A stretch of 64,000 nt of DNA, from NCBI GenBank assembly GCA_025201765.1, contig MU623488.1, positions 1 to 64,000 on the forward strand. Reading direction: 5' to 3'. Below, piece after piece: positions 1-10,638 of the stretch. The notes under the pieces were generated by a model, which saw nothing but the letters and a program-made list of their open reading frames with translations, had not been told where the DNA came from and ran no database searches. A program made the translations under genes and the position numbers. The stretch's first letter is position 1, and each line of letters starts with the position of its first letter. Source of the stretch: Daldinia sp. FL1419 (taxonomy: Eukaryota > Ascomycota > Sordariomycetes > Xylariales > Hypoxylaceae).

Positions 1-348
1 TTTAAAAGAAGATTTTATATATATTAATAATTTTTTATATATTAATATTTTATATTTTAATAATAAAGAATAAAATAATTTAATTTTAATTATTTAATTA
101 TATATAATAAAAAAAATTATTATTATAGGAAAATTATATAAGGTATTGGATATAAAAGAATTTAATATATTATTTAATAAAGGAATTTTATAATCTAAAA
201 TATATAATTTATTAATTTATTAAAAAATAATAATTTTCAAATTATAAATAATTTATAAAATAAAGGGAAAGAATATATTAATATTTTATAAAAAATTAAG
301 GTTTATTATTTAAAATTATGATAATTTTAATAAGGAATTTATTATAAT

Positions 349-531
349 TGTTGGATGGACAAGGTACCATTGCATGCAATAGTAAAAAGTGAGGGTATTC
401 GTATCAATTCAGTCAAAAGTGGTTTTGATCTAAGAAAGAACGTATTTTGGTCGGAGACCAAAATACGTGGAGCTAAATACAAGATTAAAGTGGGTCTGTA
501 CCACCATGGTCACATGACCAACATTCCCACA
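349..531 (-). mobile_element. Solo LTR (copia-like ends), 183 bp, with 5-bp target duplication
   Basis: An island of normal base composition inside the A+T block. It starts TGTTGGATG and ends CATTCCCACA, so the ends are imperfect inverted copies of the TG...CA type. It is flanked on both sides by ATAAT (344-348 and 532-536), a possible 5-bp target duplication. Read on the minus strand it begins TGTGGGAATGTTGG, which resembles Ty1/copia LTR starts. Internally it has a 13-bp hairpin (440-468) and the 12-bp palindrome ATTGCATGCAAT (369-380). No internal retrotransposon sequence adjoins it. In such A/T-rich flanks a 5-bp match can arise by chance, so the duplication is supportive and not proof. 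Confidence 0.6.
440..468. repeat. Perfect 13-bp inverted repeat with 3-nt loop
   Basis: ACGTATTTTGGTC (440-452), loop GGA, then GACCAAAATACGT (456-468). It lies within the solo LTR, where a strong hairpin could be a transcriptional or RNA-structure element of the retrotransposon. Confidence 0.9.
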
Positions 532-2104
532 ATAATATATATTTTTATTATTTAAAAGGTAAGTTAATATTTTATTTTAATTTTAATTCTAATTTTTTAA
601 TATTAGGGTATAAAAATTATAATAAAGAATATTATTATAATATATATTTAATTTAAGATATTTATATAATTATTAATAAAATTAAAAAATAAATATTTTA
701 AAGGGATATTATTATATATTATTAAATTATTATATAATTTAATTAAATTAAAAATATATTAATTTAAAATTTATTTATATTATTATTAATAAAAATTTAA
801 TATGAGATTGTTAGTATTTAATTTATATTTATTAATAATAAATATAATTTTATTTAAAATTATAAGTCTTTAAATAAATAATATTTTAAATATTAATATT
901 ATGGAATTTTTAGTAATAAAAAATAAAGCTTTTACCAAAGTTGGGATTAAGATATATCCCTAAAAAATATTAAATAATAGAATTGAAGATTTTAATGGTT
1001 TATATTTTATTATTTATAAAAAAAATTATAGTGTAATTATTATATAAAAGGAATAAATTAAAAAATTTAAATAGTTAGATATAAAATTATTGGATATAAT
1101 TAAGAAGTTTATAGAGTAATAGGTATAAAGGATATACATTTTTTTTATTTGTTAATTTAAAATAATTTTTAATTATTTAATAATAATTTAATATTTAAAA
1201 TTAAATTTTAAAGAAATAAAAGCCTTTAATATTTAAATTAAATAATAAATAAATAATTAAATATAAAAATTTAATTATATTAATCTAAATCTTTAAAATT
1301 TATACCTATATATCTTTATTAATGATTTATTTATAAATAATAAGGATTTAAGTTTATAAATTAATTATATTATTATATTGGATAATAAAGAATTAATTAA
1401 TTAAAATAATAAAATTTAAATTATTAATAATATTATTTATTAATTATCCATTAAATATAAATATATTATTTAAAATATATTTACCAATAAGATTTATAAA
1501 ATAATTTAAGACTTTAATATTAAATATATTATCTATTATATAATTAATATTATTTTGGAATGTTTTTTATTATTTAAGGTTTTATTAATCTTATGTACTA
1601 ATTTTTTTTTCTTATATTAATATCTTGTCCAAATAGGTAATATTAATAAAAAAAATTGATAATTAATTTAATAATTTTATGGTAATTATATAAAAATTAA
1701 GAAATTAATAATATTTAATAAATCTATAATATATATAATCTTATGGACATCATAATAAAGGCATTTTTAAATAAAATTATACAAATATTGATAAAAAATA
1801 ACCAAATTAATTTATAATTAAAAAAATAAATAAAACAAAAATTAGATGTTAAGTTCGTAATATAATTGTGAAAAAAAATAGAATAAATAATAATTATATA
1901 ATGAACTGGGGTAATGTGATTAAATAATAAGAGCTACCTTGAAGGACTTTGTTGGCCCCCTTTCTAAGGTTTACATACGTTCTTTTAGATATAAATAAGT
2001 CTTTAGGAATTGTTTTCTTGCCTGATCAACTCAGATCATAAATAGTTCTTTAGAGATCATCTTCATAGAACTTCATATAAATAATATACACTTTTAATTT
2101 ATAA

Positions 2105-2190
2105 CCTTATTGTACGCGCTACTATTGGCAAATAATCACCTATATCAATTCTTTTATCCAATTAGCCTATTCCTTTCCTTAGGATATAAT
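2105..2190 (-). mobile_element. Possible copia reverse-transcriptase relic
   Basis: On the minus strand one frame reads LDKRIDIGDYLPIVARTIR, preceded by a stop. It resembles the start of the Ty1/copia RT domain, which has the pattern IDYxxxFxPVxRxxxIR. Flanking frames are full of stops, as expected after RIP. The match is short and judged by eye only. Confidence 0.35.
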
Positions 2191-2240
2191 CACCTTATAT
2201 CCTTTAACTTATGCAGCTTTTGGCTTACTATGGGTTAATT

Positions 2241-2287
2241 GAAGTATAGGGCATATCCTGCAGGAGCTATTAGAGCTCCTGTTCAAT
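2241..2287 (-). repeat. Inverted stray copy of the tandem-array unit
   Basis: The reverse complement of this stretch reads like the segment of the downstream array that runs from 'attgaacaggag' through 'ggatatgccct'. It also contains a hairpin, CAGGAGCT (2261-2268), loop ATTAG, AGCTCCTG (2274-2281). It is one of the least A/T-biased parts of the block, so it may preserve the pre-mutation sequence of the unit. Confidence 0.55.
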
Positions 2288-2520
2288 AATTTATATGACT
2301 TAATATAATATATTATTTTTAAGAAGTATTTATATATTTATTATTATATAAAAATAAATTTTTTATCCATTTCTCTTAAATAACTTTCTTCTTTAAACAA
2401 TTTCAATACATCAGTTTTACCCCTATTGTTATTTATTTTATTATTATCTTACTTTTATTTTACATACATATCTACCAACATTTATATTAAACAAAAATTT
2501 TAATTAAATAAGAACTCCTA

Positions 2521-3620
2521 CAGAACATGCCCTGCAATTTTATCGTACAAATCTTTATAAAAAAGCTAATAATTAAAGGTATCCTAATTTAAACTAATCA
2601 AATAAATAATTTTTAAGGGCTTATACATTAAACACGAATTTTAATTAAATAAAAGCTTAAATTGAATAAAAACTCTAATTGAACAGGAGTTCTTGCAGTT
2701 TTATTGTACAAAACTTTATGGAAAATTAATAATTCTATATTTGAGAATTTGAATTGATTAAATAAAAAATAATTTTTGGAGGTTTATTTACGTTAAATTT
2801 AAATTTTAATAACTCTTGCAAAATATATTTTAACCCCACACTTTTATTATACAAATCTCTATAAAAAAATTAATAATTCTATACTTGAAAATTTAAGTTA
2901 ATTAAATAAGAAAACAACTTTTAAAGGCCTATTTATGTTAAATTTAAGCTTTAATAGCTTTTGCAAAATATGCCCTATACTTCATTGTACAAATCTCAAT
3001 AGAAAAACTAATAATTTAGTGCTTAAGAATTTAATTTAATCAAATTAGAATTAACATTTAAAAATCTATATATTAAACAAAAGCTTTAATAGCTCTTACA
3101 GGATATGCCCTGCAGTTTTACTATACAAAACTCTATAGAAAAACTAATAATTTTATACTTAAAAACTGAAACTGATCAAACAAAAATCAATATTTAAAAG
3201 CCTATTTATATTAAATATAAGCTCTAATAACTCTTACAAGATATACCCTACAATTTTATTATACAAATCTCTATCAAAAATTAATAATTCTATGCTTAAA
3301 AACTTAAACTAATCAAATAAAAAAATAACTTCTGAAAATTTATTTATGTTAAACATAGGCTTTAATTAAACAAAAACTTTAATTGAACAAAAACTTTAAT
3401 AATTCTTGCAGGATATATCCTACAATTTTATTGTACAAATTTCTATCAAAAACTAATAATTTTATACTTAAAAACTTAAGCTGATTAAATAAAAAAACAA
3501 TTCTTAAGGACTTATTGATTAGAAGGGTTAAATTAGCGGATTTCATCTTAACCCTATCACCCCAACTTATTGTTATAAAAAAATTAATAATTCTATATTT
3601 GAGAACTTAAACTGATCAAA
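2521..3620. repeat. Degenerate tandem array, ~138-bp unit, 7-8 copies
   Basis: Successive units share the order: 'ttttattgtacaaatctcta', then 'aaaaactaataattctatac', then 'aaacttaaactgatcaaata', then 'gcctatttatattaaa', then 'gctttaatagctcttgcagg'. The 'acaaa' landmark recurs at about 2547, 2708, 2851, 2989, 3125, 3263 and 3435, with a weaker copy near 3575. Spacing is 136-143 bp, with two units lengthened to 161 and 172 by extra copies of a sub-block resembling 'tttaattgaacaaaaac'. Units differ mainly by C/T and G/A, consistent with RIP of an old tandem repeat. Confidence 0.75.
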
Positions 3621-3880
3621 CAAAAAAATAACTTCTAAAAACCTATTTATATTTTAAAAAGCTTATAGAAACCTTAAAAAAGTTAACTCCATAAAGGTTA
3701 ATAAAATCTTACAACTTCAATTATATAATTATATTACAACCCTCTATAAAAAACCTTCCCCCCCCTTAAAAAACAAAAAAAAACTTATATAATTAAAGTA
3801 ACTCAATTATAAAAATAATTAAAAAAGAAATTTAATTAAAAATATAAAATATAATAATTTAAAAACTTATTTAAATCAAA

Positions 3881-3943
3881 TTAAATCTATTAAATCTATT
3901 AAATCTATTAAATTTATTAAATTTATTAAATTTATTAAATTTA
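3881..3943. repeat. 9-bp minisatellite, 7 units
   Basis: Three TTAAATCTA units are followed by four TTAAATTTA units. The only difference between the two blocks is C to T at one position. Confidence 0.9.
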
Positions 3944-4424
3944 TTAAAAATAATTTAAATAAATTATACTTATTTAATACCCAGACTTCATCCACTTCTT
4001 ATTAGAATTAAATTACACTTTTGGTTACCAGCTTTGTCCTGGATTTAATTTTAATACGAAAAATCATACGAATTTTGATGTTTTATTAATCAAATTTAAT
4101 ACAAACTTATACAATCTAATATAGGATAAGGACGACGATAAGGTTGATAATATTACTTAAAACATTAAAATTAAAGGAATTCTATCAAATAAAACCTTAT
4201 CAGCATGCTTAAATGGTACAAATAATATTACTAAATTAATTTAAATTTTATAAAAACCTTGAATAAAAAGGCAAAAACAACTCAATTTCATAAAATTAAG
4301 GAATAAGTTTTAAAAATCAGGTAAATGACAATAAATATATATTATATATAAAAAAATAAGTAAATTTTACTAATAAATATAAGTACTTATATAAATATTT
4401 AATCTTAAGAGGAATAAACCTGGT

Positions 4425-4497
4425 TTATAACGAATCCCCGTTATAACAAATCCAATTCCATGCTCGAGTTAATTCGTTATGGCAAGGTTTTACTGTA
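4425..4497 (-). mobile_element. Possible terminal inverted repeat of a pogo/Tc1-type DNA transposon
   Basis: On the minus strand the boundary between the A+T block and normal sequence reads TACAGTAAAACCTTGCCATA followed by ACGAATTAACTCGAG, with further TTATAACGGGG and TTCGTTATAA motifs behind it. Ends of the form CAGTxxAACCT with repeated ATAACGAA are typical of pogo/Tigger-like elements. I could not find the partner end, which may be lost or erased by RIP. Confidence 0.35.
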
Positions 4498-5116
4498 CTT
4501 CGTACTATGTACTGCACTTTAATTTTGGTTTGTTGTTTTTCTTTTCCTTTTTGGAGAACGTCTCCAAGTATCCAAGCACACAATTGGCACCGTTGGTATC
4601 CTTTTGGGGTTTGCTCTTCGGCAGTCCATATTGATCTCGCCCTTAGTTGTCTAACCCAGTCACATTATTCTTTCTTTATATTAGCAACATCTCGAATTAG
4701 TTACGGAAACTAGCTCTCCGACTACTTGGGATTGCCTCCCCTAGTTACAATTTCATTAACTCCTGACTCATAGCCGGAGGCCATTACTTGAACTGTACCA
4801 AAGTGATAACATCTGTATGGACTTGGTGATGACACTAGTGAATGAAAGTGTCGCGGCCGTCTTGACCACGGAGCGAAGTCATGAATCCAGCCATCCCTTG
4901 TCCCCTTTCTCCCTCGAAATCACACGCCATGCCCTTTGACTTTTGTGTAGACCGATTATCTTGCATCCCTTATGCCCTTGCTATGTCACCCGTAAACTCC
5001 CAAATACCAGACCAAAAACACCATTACCCGTACAGATGCATGAAGACGATACATGGCGACGCGGACATCTTTCATGTAGGTAATTCCGCAACGGCCGTCC
5101 CCAATACTTGCGTCAA
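4498..5116. other. Intergenic, nothing recognised
   Basis: Normal base composition resumes here. Short open frames exist, but none has a recognisable protein or splice context. Confidence 0.6.
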
Positions 5117-5383
5117 TCAATGACGTAAAGTACGCTGCCAGTGATCCGGATGGAAGCTGACAGGACTAGGTGGCGGGGGGGCCGGCACATCCCAGTCCCG
5201 CTCTTGAATAGAACGGATAGGGGTAATGTGCTTACTCTCCTTAGAAGCAAGAGTAGCATTTAGACTGGCGAACAAGTCCGTAGAAGAGTTGGGACGAATA
5301 TTTTTACGCGGCGGCGTGACTGGGATAGGTGCGGCGATTTGGCTAGGCATCTTGAAAGATTCTTCTAAGCTAATAGTAAGCAT
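5117..5383 (-). CDS. Small hypothetical protein, 77-88 aa
   Basis: A short frame of 88 codons, or 77 from the second ATG (MPSQIAAPIPVTPPRKN...). I do not recognise the protein. It is Pro/Ser rich, with the tract PAPPPPSPVSF near the C-terminus, and has no signal peptide or membrane segment. Support for a real gene is circumstantial. Codon use looks coding-like, and just upstream on the minus strand a possible 45-nt leader intron (5430-5386) has a GTAAGT donor and a CAG acceptor two bases before the first ATG. No canonical CTAAC branch site is obvious in that intron. It lies at the edge of the A+T block, where lineage-specific genes are common. It could equally be a chance frame. Confidence 0.35.
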   Translation of the reverse strand: MLTISLEESFKMPSQIAAPIPVTPPRKNIRPNSSTDLFASLNATLASKESKHITPIRSIQERDWDVPAPPPPSPVSFHPDHWQRTLRH

Positions 5384-5430
5384 CTCTGCTAGGCTATGAT
5401 CGCTACGACTATATAACGGTCTAGACTTAC

Positions 5431-8400
5431 AGTTTGATGTTTAGATGTTGGAAACGAAGACGGCAAAGTCCTAAGTCCCTCCTTCCGAGAGCAACTAAAT
5501 TATGTATTCGAAATACTTGGGCAGCCCAATGTATGTTGAGAATTTGATAGGGTATGGTGAGAAGTGTGGCAAGGTGGCGCCGGGTAGGAAAGTTGTTGAG
5601 AGTTTAGCGGAGATAGATGCAAGATGAAAGTAACCGGGTTGGGAGGTAAGACAAGCTGGATAGATATAGAAATAGAGAAGGCGCAGGAAGGAGTAATAAA
5701 GTAACAAGAGGCGACGGAAAGAGCGGTGGATATGCGCAAGGTTGTGTGTAAGTCTCTAATAAGTCGCACACTCGCACACTCGCACACTCACACTCTACAC
5801 ACCAATAATAAGACTCTGTTCCTGATTGCGGCGGCGGACGACCACCCCACGCACAAAGATGGGAGGTAGGAGTCTTAGCAAAGCTGATGCCGAGGGGATG
5901 AATGGACGGCTGATAACAAGTTAAATTTTTTGGGCGCAATAGCGTCTAAGACGCCAGTTCCCGAAGCTAAATTGTCGGCCGGTGGATGTGGAATTCTCGG
6001 CTAGGCAAGTGGATGAAGTCGGCAGGTTGAAGAATGAGGAGCGGAAAGCTGGGCAAATGGGGGGGTGAATATGTTTATGGGGATGGTATTAGATTATATT
6101 GGATAGTACGAACAGATTAGATGTCGCACTCGGCGTATAATAATTCAAAGTAAAAAAAGGTAATTCAACGCTGACGTAGAATATATTAGATTGTGGGAAA
6201 GGGCTACGTTGTGGTCGTTGAGAAAGGGGGTCGCAAGGAAGTTGCAGATTCGAAAGATGCAGGTAGTTGCAGGGTATTTATTAAAAACCACAAGACATTC
6301 GAACCTGAGACCAGACGAAAGGAGAGGCGATTAATGATTTCCCCGGCAATCCAAATGGATATGATAATCTATTAAATTAAGACCTGGGGAAAGAGGGAAC
6401 GAGGGAATGAGCATACATGGTAACGCACATACACTTTTGACAAGACTCGTTGCAATGTACACCATTACATGTATGCTCGGGCAGTACCTCATATACGTCT
6501 CTATTTACCTCACGCTGAGAGATACATGCGTGTACAATACCTAACCTGTTATATATCAATGTACACTACCTACACGCTTACACGTACATTCGCATTCACA
6601 TCCACAAACAAGTTGTGGTCATATTCTGACCCCAGATTTAATCATTCCGGGGACCCGTCACCCAAGCACCGTTCGACATTCGTCGATGATACATTGCATT
6701 GAGATGTCTTGGGACAAGACGATAGTAGGGTACTATGCACGAAGGGACTTACCCGTTCGGGTAGTGTACGTACCAGGTACGACGAGGAAAGTATGGGGAA
6801 TAGGGACAGGGGTAAGAAGATCCCCGAGCAGGCATGTAGAAAGTAGTAAAGGTACCTAAGTACCCACTGAAAGCAGCATCATATGTTTTTTCGGCGCCTC
6901 TGTTCTCAGGCATTTATTACAGCTACTATTGTTGCTATTGCAGCCACTACTAATAAGCCAATGTAAATACATAACGGAATGAGTTGGCACGCCATCGGCC
7001 CATGCTAGGAAAACCTAGGCAACCTCGGTAGGAATGCTGGGATGGGTGGTATCGTGGTGGCGTCGTAGCCTAAGCCTTACTTTCCTAAAAATTCAAGACC
7101 TTCGGGTAAGATCGTATATATCTTCTACGTTTGTGCTCATTACCTTACGTGGCAACAAGTCATAGTAAGATTTCTACAGCAATATTCTTGGTTCATGTAA
7201 GCCTTCTATTCCGGAGTATCATAAGAGTTGAAGAATCCATACAGGTAGCGCGCCGAGCGAGCCCGGGCTAATGGTTGGCCGACGATCAGCTACAAGATGG
7301 GACGGCTTCGAGATGTAGGTACGTGATCCATCAGGATCGGTTCGGGGCGAGATTTCACGGAGTCTATCTAATAAAAGGTTTAGGTCCTTGCGGATGACGG
7401 ATCTGGGGGCCGTTACGTGCTAACACCCCTTTGGGCGCTACACACCGAAGCTTCGGAATATGGCATCCCCAGGTAGCCCCCCAAGATAGCCCCCTAGGCA
7501 GCCCCAACCGACCTAGGATATAATTTAATAAGCCGCCCAGGGCTGAGACGAAAAGAAGGAGAAAGAATAAGTGCCGTCAGTTGTCCTTCTGTACACGTGT
7601 ACGTAAGGAGTACTAAACAGATAATTCATCATCCGAGAGTGCCTAGCCTCTATTCTTTATTTCTTATCCGAGTATATCTGAAATTCAACAGTGCGCTGTA
7701 ATAGCCAAATAACCCGCAGACACTCTAGGTCACGTTTTTAAATACTCTCTTAAGATGTCGTGTGTCGCGTGCTTCGGCGCCCTGCTTAAACAGCGTTGGG
7801 AATAAAAAGGGACAAAGGTAGATATTAGACAAATTTAGATAGATACCTACGGGAACCGGAGGTCATCGTGAAATGTTTTAACTAACTAGCTAGTTAGCTA
7901 AATAAGAACTCATAAGAATAACTAATATTGGCTAAACCCCCGTATATCAGTCGGTGTGTAATTATGCAAACGTGTGGTTGAACGAACGAAATCCTAAATT
8001 CCTACCCATTTAGAAGTTTAAAAGGTCATCATTCGTAACTGTACGAATTATGTGCAATAATTAAGTAGGTACCAACTACTACATATTTATGTGTACGACG
8101 TAGATTCGTGCGAAATAATACTTGATTAACCGATTCAGAATTCAGAAAGACCGAAGATTGGGGGTTATTGGGAAATTTGCTTCGTGCCTCACATTGATGA
8201 AGGGCTCGTAAGAATTTATTTGGGAAGGTATGTCCAAAGACTGGAAACGATTGGATTATTCCGTCTTCCCCGGGCTGTCCGGGCTTAACTCAAGTGGATT
8301 AGTATGGGGGTTAGATTAGTGCTTGTAGGTGGAATCCCATGTGGGGTAGAACAATTCAGGCGGTGGAATGGAAGCTCAAAAGAAGGGGGGCCGCTATGAG

Positions 8401-10638
8401 CCAAGCAACTTGCGATGCTTCCCAATCTCTGTCAATTTCTTTTCTTTTAAAATCTTGGGGGGCCTACGGGCAGGAAGTTTGTACTACTGATGTAAGAGGT
8501 GTCCACATATCCCGTATCTACGTACGTATAAGTACCTAGGTATCTACTTGGGATGATGTACCTACATGCTTGAGCCATGTGGAATACAAGGGCCTATCAG
8601 GGGTAGGGATGGGGCGAGTAAAAGTGGATATCCCCCAGCTTTTCTCCCACGCTGGTCGAAACCGAAACCGAAACCCCAAGCAAAAAAGTACAACTGCCAT
8701 CTTCCACTCCACTCTTCTCCTTTTCTTCTCCCGCCATCCCGTCCACCCTATTAATGGATGCTCTTCTCAATCAAGTCTTGTCCCTCTCCGTCCCCCCTCA
8801 AATACCCCCTCAGGTATCCCCTCAAGTCCTGTTAACGTTACCTACCTAACCCAGCCTGGGCGACGATCATTGATCAGCGTCCTCGCGTTCTCCTCGCGGA
8901 TGACCTGCTTTGGGATATTGAAGTAGCCGTAGCCATATCAATTTACAGTCCCTCCCGTCGCATCGAAAAATATTAATCAAATCTTGTTACGAGATTAAAA
9001 GGATGAAGCCTTTACAAACCGTCACTGGCACGAGCCGGTACACGGTTAAGGATTTCGGATAGAAGCGCGACAACGAACAGTAAGCTCGGTTATTATCTCG
9101 ATGACCTGTCCGAGCCCTGCCGAAGCTGGAACCGGTGATTCCTCCTGCGAGAGAAAAAAAATTTATCATCTCTCACCTAGTAAATAGGGGTGATTGCAGC
9201 GCCCAGACGGGTGACCATTTCTACCAAATTATCCTGTTTGCTACCGCTCAATACTTATAACGTTAGGTTATCCTACACAACCTGAAATCTAAAGGCTTAC
9301 TAGTGTGAGTAGTCTCACAAATCACACAAATCACAGCGATTCATCGCCTAGTACTGGTCCGCATACACCGCGCGATGATGCGGGATGCTGGCTAAGTCTT
9401 ATTATTTGCTTTCACGATTGGAGCTATTTGGTCCTCGCTGAGGATATCAGAAATACACAATTTTATAATTAGCTCGCAACCCCCCGCGTCTGTAGTCCTT
9501 CGAATAAGCGCCGCTATGGCGCAATACGTCGTCCGTAATCTGACAAAGCTTACAGGGCTTCCTTGACTCATAAATGTTTCCCCTTTATGCCCACAGATAG
9601 TTCGTGAGACGTATCCCCCATCCACGAGGGTGACGGGGTGGTGCTTAACTACACTGGATTTCGACGAGACAGTATCTCATTTTTCTTCCCAAGCAGGACT
9701 TGTCACCCGTCAAGGGTTGTCCATTGGAGACGAAGGTTTTCGACAGGGACGAAAGCTCAGAATTTGCATATCTTAATTTGAACAGCATTCCGCATGAAAG
9801 GTTACGAGGCAGCAATACATATCCAAAATACGGCGCAGCTCCTTTGGGGGTTATGTATCCACGCCATTATGTACGGATGAGATACTACCAACTCTCCCGT
9901 CCCGAAACTTGCATCCGTGCAAGGCTCATTTCCAAAAAGGACCAACTTTCATTGGCTACGCCTGAGACGGAGTTACGGTGAGTTGCTTAAGGCTATAAAG
10001 TTGAGCCTCCTATTCGGCGAAAGTCCGTTGGCAACACATATTAGTCCGTTATGTGGCGAGATACCCTGCTGAATTTGGGTCAGTCATTCTAGCCCTTGAA
10101 ATCCCACATCCCCCACCGGTGTATATTCTGTACGATCTATCTGCCCGCATATTCGCCTCTCTATCTTGATATACGTTTGTATGACTACACGTTCAACCGT
10201 AGCTATGCCGACTGGTCACTAATCCACGTTCAAACCTCACTCTTCCGAACCGCTTGGCATATGCGCATCACGATCGATGAAGTTACTAAGCGAGCTACCC
10301 AAAACATCATGTGATGTTGTGTGTAATATTGTGCCAGTAAAGTTACCAGGTCTGAAGTTCAGTCCAAGGATCAAGATCCCATCGATTGCCCCGTAAGGAA
10401 TGACTCCTTTGCAACCCACAGATACGCACTCCATACACGTAAAACCCAGGTTTTCCTTAGGAGTAAATCTCCATCCCCGAAAAATATCCGACCCTAGAAG
10501 ATTGGATGGCCAGCTTAATGTAGGCGAGCTTTCTCGCCAAGAAACAAGGCCCTTAACGAACTATTATCGAGACACCCAGATTATTCGACGAAGGGAGCGA
10601 ACGCCCCTTTCTAGGTTGGTTCCTGGTCTTCAATATGA
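5431..10638. other. Long gene-poor interval
   Basis: No gene, tRNA or intact element recognised over 5 kb. Open frames are short and lack domains. One copy of the palindrome TACCTAGGTA lies at 8533-8542. Frames at 9392-9625 (minus) and 9700-9981 (plus) are the longest, but I could not assign either of them. Confidence 0.5.

Larger units (their letters stand above)
1..4400. other. A+T-rich, RIP-like repeat-derived block
   Basis: Almost pure A/T sequence with no credible gene. Stops are dense in all frames, and islands of mixed composition occur only at about 345-535, 1900-2290 and 3960-4150. The block contains a solo LTR, a degenerate tandem array and a minisatellite, listed separately. This composition is what RIP leaves in repeated DNA of Pezizomycotina. 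A centromere-flanking or subtelomeric position is possible, but no telomere repeat is visible, so I do not decide between them. Confidence 0.85.

Noticed and set aside
1..60. Telomere at the window start
   Set aside because: No TTAGGG/CCCTAA repeats anywhere near the end.
2521..3620. CRISPR-like array
   Set aside because: Long diverged units with no spacer/repeat alternation, in a fungal genome.
1..4400. Mitochondrial insertion (NUMT) to explain the A+T content
   Set aside because: No mitochondrial gene, tRNA or rRNA motif is legible; the tandem array and LTR favour RIPed nuclear repeats.
5604..5939. 111-codon minus-strand frame with Cys and Pro
   Set aside because: Overlaps two other open frames, has ACACTCGCAC simple repeats and no coding-like pattern.
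9392..9981. Two frames of 77 and 93 codons as a degraded gene
   Set aside because: No motif recognised on either strand and no consistent splice sites.
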